Below, in pieces: positions 6,803-8,646 of a stretch of DNA of 8,646 bases. A program made the translations under genes and the position numbers. Origin of the DNA: Bacillota bacterium (GTDB lineage: Bacteria > Bacillota > DTU030); contig DUVO01000313.1 in the NCBI GenBank assembly GCA_012841005.1, positions 1 to 8,646 of the forward strand. The letters are read 5' to 3'. Numbering within the stretch: position 1 is the stretch's first letter; each line of letters opens with the position of its first letter. Below the pieces are notes generated by a model. It searched no databases, had not been told where the DNA came from, and saw only the letters and a program-made list of their open reading frames with translations.

Positions 6803-7036
6803 TTATTTTGAATCCTTAAAATAAACCCAGGCATTGGCCCACCAGCCGCTGCCAGGATTGCCCAGTGCCTCCCCCAAATTATCTTTCTCCGGCTCCCTTT
6901 CCTTTATCATATCTTCTGTCAAGCCCAAGGTCCGCTGCTCTTCCCAGTGAATACGGGTATTAAACGGGTCACCGGCTGCTGCCGGGTCAGTTATTATGTG
7001 CCTTTTCCCTCGTATGTCCATATCGCATGACCACAT
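6803..7036 (-). CDS. Hypothetical protein, 77 residues
   Basis: I do not recognise the family. The protein is soluble and strongly charged, has one Cys close to the start, and ends in a Trp/aromatic-rich tail (GSGWWANAWVYF). The middle has IHWEEQRTLGL followed by an acidic/basic mixed stretch. No signal peptide or membrane segment is visible. Codon use matches its neighbours and the gene is well placed, so I think it is real. ATG 7036 is supported by AAGGG (7047-7043) with a 6-nt spacer; an in-frame ATG at 7021 would give 72 residues but lies too far from that site. It starts 53 bp after the coiled-coil gene ends, with no terminator between, so the two are probably one transcript. No intrinsic terminator with a T tract follows it. 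Confidence 0.7.
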   Translation of the reverse strand: MWSCDMDIRGKRHIITDPAAAGDPFNTRIHWEEQRTLGLTEDMIKEREPEKDNLGEALGNPGSGWWANAWVYFKDSK

Positions 7037-7089
7037 CCCTTTCCCTTAGAATCTTCCTTAGCAGTATACCCGGCCAGAAAACCCCTGTT

Positions 7090-7359
7090 TCATCCCCCCA
7101 ACTGCCTGATCTGCTCCTGAAGGTCAAGTATGCGCCGGTTTTGTTCCATCAGCCTCTGGGCATAGCGGCGATTTTCCCGGCGTAAACGGTCATTGATCCG
7201 TTCCAGGTTTTCCGTCTCCCGCCGCTTTCCCCTTTCTGATACCTCTAGAATATTCATCAGTACCCTGCGACTCAAGCGTAGATTCTCCACTTTCGCTTCT
7301 AAATCCCGGATCCGCAGGCACAGGTCCTCAACCTCTAGATAATGATGATAGTCGAGCAT
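7090..7359 (-). CDS. Small coiled-coil protein, 89 residues, unknown function
   Basis: The whole protein from about residue 5 to 86 looks helical and coiled-coil forming: heptad-spaced Leu/Ile/Val (LEVEDLCLRIRDLEAKVENL, then later ILDLQEQIRQL) with a dense Arg/Glu pattern and a very basic middle (about RGKRRE and RLRRENRRYAQR). There is one Cys (residue 14) and no signal peptide or membrane helix. I do not recognise a named family, and coiled coils give unreliable similarity hits. ATG 7359 is chosen because AAGGGTGG (7374-7367) is 7 nt upstream; a GTG two codons earlier (7365) is too close to that site. It follows the oadB terminator, so it should start its own transcript together with the 77-residue gene. 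Confidence 0.8.
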   Translation of the reverse strand: MLDYHHYLEVEDLCLRIRDLEAKVENLRLSRRVLMNILEVSERGKRRETENLERINDRLRRENRRYAQRLMEQNRRILDLQEQIRQLGG

Positions 7360-7389
7360 TGTCACACCACCCTTAATACTAATGTCTAT

Positions 7390-7423
7390 ATAATAGGTAT
7401 GCCACAGGAGACTGTTTCTATGC
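7390..7423 (-). promoter_or_regulatory. Candidate promoter for the coiled-coil gene
   Basis: Two overlapping readings exist on the minus strand. For sigma-A: TATTAT (7395-7390) with GAAACA (7418-7413) at 17 bp. For a mother-cell sigma-E type: CATACCTA (7401-7394), close to CATACAnT, with GCATAGAA (7423-7416) at 14 bp, keeping the ATA core. The sequence alone does not decide between them. Confidence 0.35.
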
Positions 7424-7452
7424 TAACAGCCATCTGTCTTTTAATTCATGCG

Positions 7453-7481
7453 AAAAAAAGCGTGGGATCAATTTCCCACGC
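7453..7481 (-). terminator. Intrinsic terminator after the decarboxylase beta subunit gene
   Basis: GCGTGGGA (7481-7474, minus strand) pairs perfectly with TCCCACGC (7467-7460) around a 6-nt loop, and seven T follow directly (7459-7453). It lies 27 bp past the oadB stop codon. Confidence 0.93.
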
Positions 7482-7508
7482 CCAGTTTAAGATACTTATA
7501 ATTTTTCT

Positions 7509-8645
7509 TTAACCTAAAGTAGAAATCAACACTCCCGCAGCAATAGCAGATCCAATTACCCCGGCCACATTTGGGCCCATAGCATGCATAAGCAAGAAAT
7601 TCCTCGGGTTTTCCTGTTGGCCAACTGTCTGACTCACCCGGGCCGCCATGGGCACGGCAGAGACACCAGCAGAACCGATGAGGGGGTTGACCTTGCCGCC
7701 TGTCAGTTTACACATTAACTTACCCATTAACACCCCGCCTGCAGTCCCTCCAGCAAAGGCAGCCAAACCTAAAAGAATGATAAAGATGGTCTGCCAGGTC
7801 AGGAAGGTTTCCGCTCTGGCTGAGGCACCTACCGTAACCCCCAGGAAAATGGTGATGATATTAATCAGTTCATTCTGGGTAGTCTTGGAAAGACGCTCCA
7901 CCACTCCCGATTCCCGGAAAAGATTCCCCAGCATAAGTGAACCTATGAGAGGTGTTGCATCAGGAAGGAACAAGCATATGAAGATAGTTACAATAATGGG
8001 GAATAAGATCTTTTCGGTCTTGCTCACTGGACGTAACTGTTCCATCACAATCTGCCGTTCTTCTTTTGTAGTTAATGCCCTCATAATAGGCGGTTGAATA
8101 ATTGGCACCAAGGCCATATAGGAATAGGCAGCGATGGCAATTGCACCCAGTAATTCAGGAGCTAATTTCGTGGCCGTATAGATAGCTGTCGGCCCATCGG
8201 CACCACCAATGATACCTATAGCACCGGCCTGGGAAGGGGTAAAACCAAGTAAGAGTGCTCCCAGTAGAGTGGTAAAGATTCCGAATTGGGCCGCTGCACC
8301 CAGCAATAAGGTCTTGGGGTTGGCCAAGAGGGGACCAAAGTCGGTCATGGCACCAATACCCATGAAAATAAGGGGTGGATATATACCTAGTTTTACACCC
8401 TGGTAGAGGTAGTAGAGCAAACCACCCGGGGAGCCATCTGACCCCGGTGGATCCATCAACCCGGCCAAGGGTAGATTGGAAAGGATCATACCGAAGGCAA
8501 TCGGTAACAAGAGCAGGGGCTCATATTCCTTAACAATTGCTAGGTAAAGGAGCACACAACCGATTGTCAGCATTAAAACCTCTTGCCAGGTAATACTGAG
8601 CAACCCAAAGGATTTTATGAATTCAACTATAGCATCGATTAACAT
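7509..8645 (-). CDS. Sodium-translocating decarboxylase beta subunit (OadB/GcdB/MmdB family)
   Basis: This integral membrane subunit decarboxylates a carboxybiotin carried by its partner and couples this to sodium export across the cytoplasmic membrane. The 378 residues include about nine to eleven hydrophobic segments. Residues known to matter in Klebsiella OadB are all present with a constant offset: Asp150 in GGADGPT (Asp203), Tyr176 (Tyr229), and Asn320, Gly324, Ser329 and Arg336 in [20 protein letters not shown] (Asn373, Gly377, Ser382, Arg389). So it should be active. Whether the complex acts on methylmalonyl-CoA, glutaconyl-CoA, oxaloacetate or malonate cannot be told from this subunit. 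The ATG at 8645 gives a normal N-terminus for the family, but only one base lies beyond it, so the ribosome binding site is not visible and the frame could extend further. It ends its operon with a strong terminator; partner subunits would lie upstream. Confidence 0.94.
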   Translation of the reverse strand: MLIDAIVEFIKSFGLLSITWQEVLMLTIGCVLLYLAIVKEYEPLLLLPIAFGMILSNLPLAGLMDPPGSDGSPGGLLYYLYQGVKLGIYPPLIFMGIGAMTDFGPLLANPKTLLLGAAAQFGIFTTLLGALLLGFTPSQAGAIGIIGGADGPTAIYTATKLAPELLGAIAIAAYSYMALVPIIQPPIMRALTTKEERQIVMEQLRPVSKTEKILFPIIVTIFICLFLPDATPLIGSLMLGNLFRESGVVERLSKTTQNELINIITIFLGVTVGASARAETFLTWQTIFIILLGLAAFAGGTAGGVLMGKLMCKLTGGKVNPLIGSAGVSAVPMAARVSQTVGQQENPRNFLLMHAMGPNVAGVIGSAIAAGVLISTLG

Positions 8646-8646
8646 A

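Noticed and set aside
6536..6811. Plus-strand 91-codon frame through the intergenic region
   Set aside because: Its Arg/Ser/Cys-rich translation looks like read-through of structured non-coding DNA, and it runs into the 3' end of the 77-residue gene on the other strand.

Overview
The window looks like chromosomal DNA from a Gram-positive, anaerobic, probably spore-forming Firmicute of the Peptococcaceae/Desulfotomaculum type. The reasons are the moderate GC content, the AAGGG-type ribosome binding sites, the miaB-mutS gene order, a sodium-pump decarboxylase beta subunit and a stand-alone LigD-type ATP-dependent DNA ligase. The assignment is inference: no rRNA or other marker is present. Every gene I can support is on the minus strand, so the window is described below from high to low coordinates, in the direction of transcription.

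8645 to 7453: OadB/GcdB/MmdB-type sodium-translocating decarboxylase beta subunit, entering at the edge and closed by a textbook intrinsic terminator. 7423 to 6803: a promoter region and two small genes, an 89-residue coiled-coil protein and a 77-residue hypothetical protein, probably co-transcribed. 6802 to 6444: about 360 bp with no convincing gene but many inverted repeats, including hairpins that cannot form together; this is the least explained part. 6443 to 4692: a possible 71-residue protein closely followed by an Orn/Lys/Arg decarboxylase (fold type I, PLP), whose terminator starts at its stop codon. 4567 to 3599: ATP-dependent DNA ligase (adenylation plus OB domain, no polymerase or nuclease domain). 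3546 to 2209: MiaB, the tRNA methylthiotransferase, with its own -10 region and a terminator after it. 2095 to 1: MutS, with its own extended -10 promoter, cut by the window edge at the Walker B motif.

The genes are mostly ordinary and read as separate units: terminators follow oadB, the decarboxylase and miaB, and candidate promoters precede the coiled-coil gene, the ligase, miaB and mutS. Functional themes are energy conservation (sodium pump), polyamine formation (decarboxylase), DNA repair (ligase, MutS) and tRNA modification (MiaB). I see no CRISPR array, tRNA, rRNA, insertion sequence or recognisable novel defence system. The parts worth a second look are the structured intergenic region and the small uncharacterised proteins around it.
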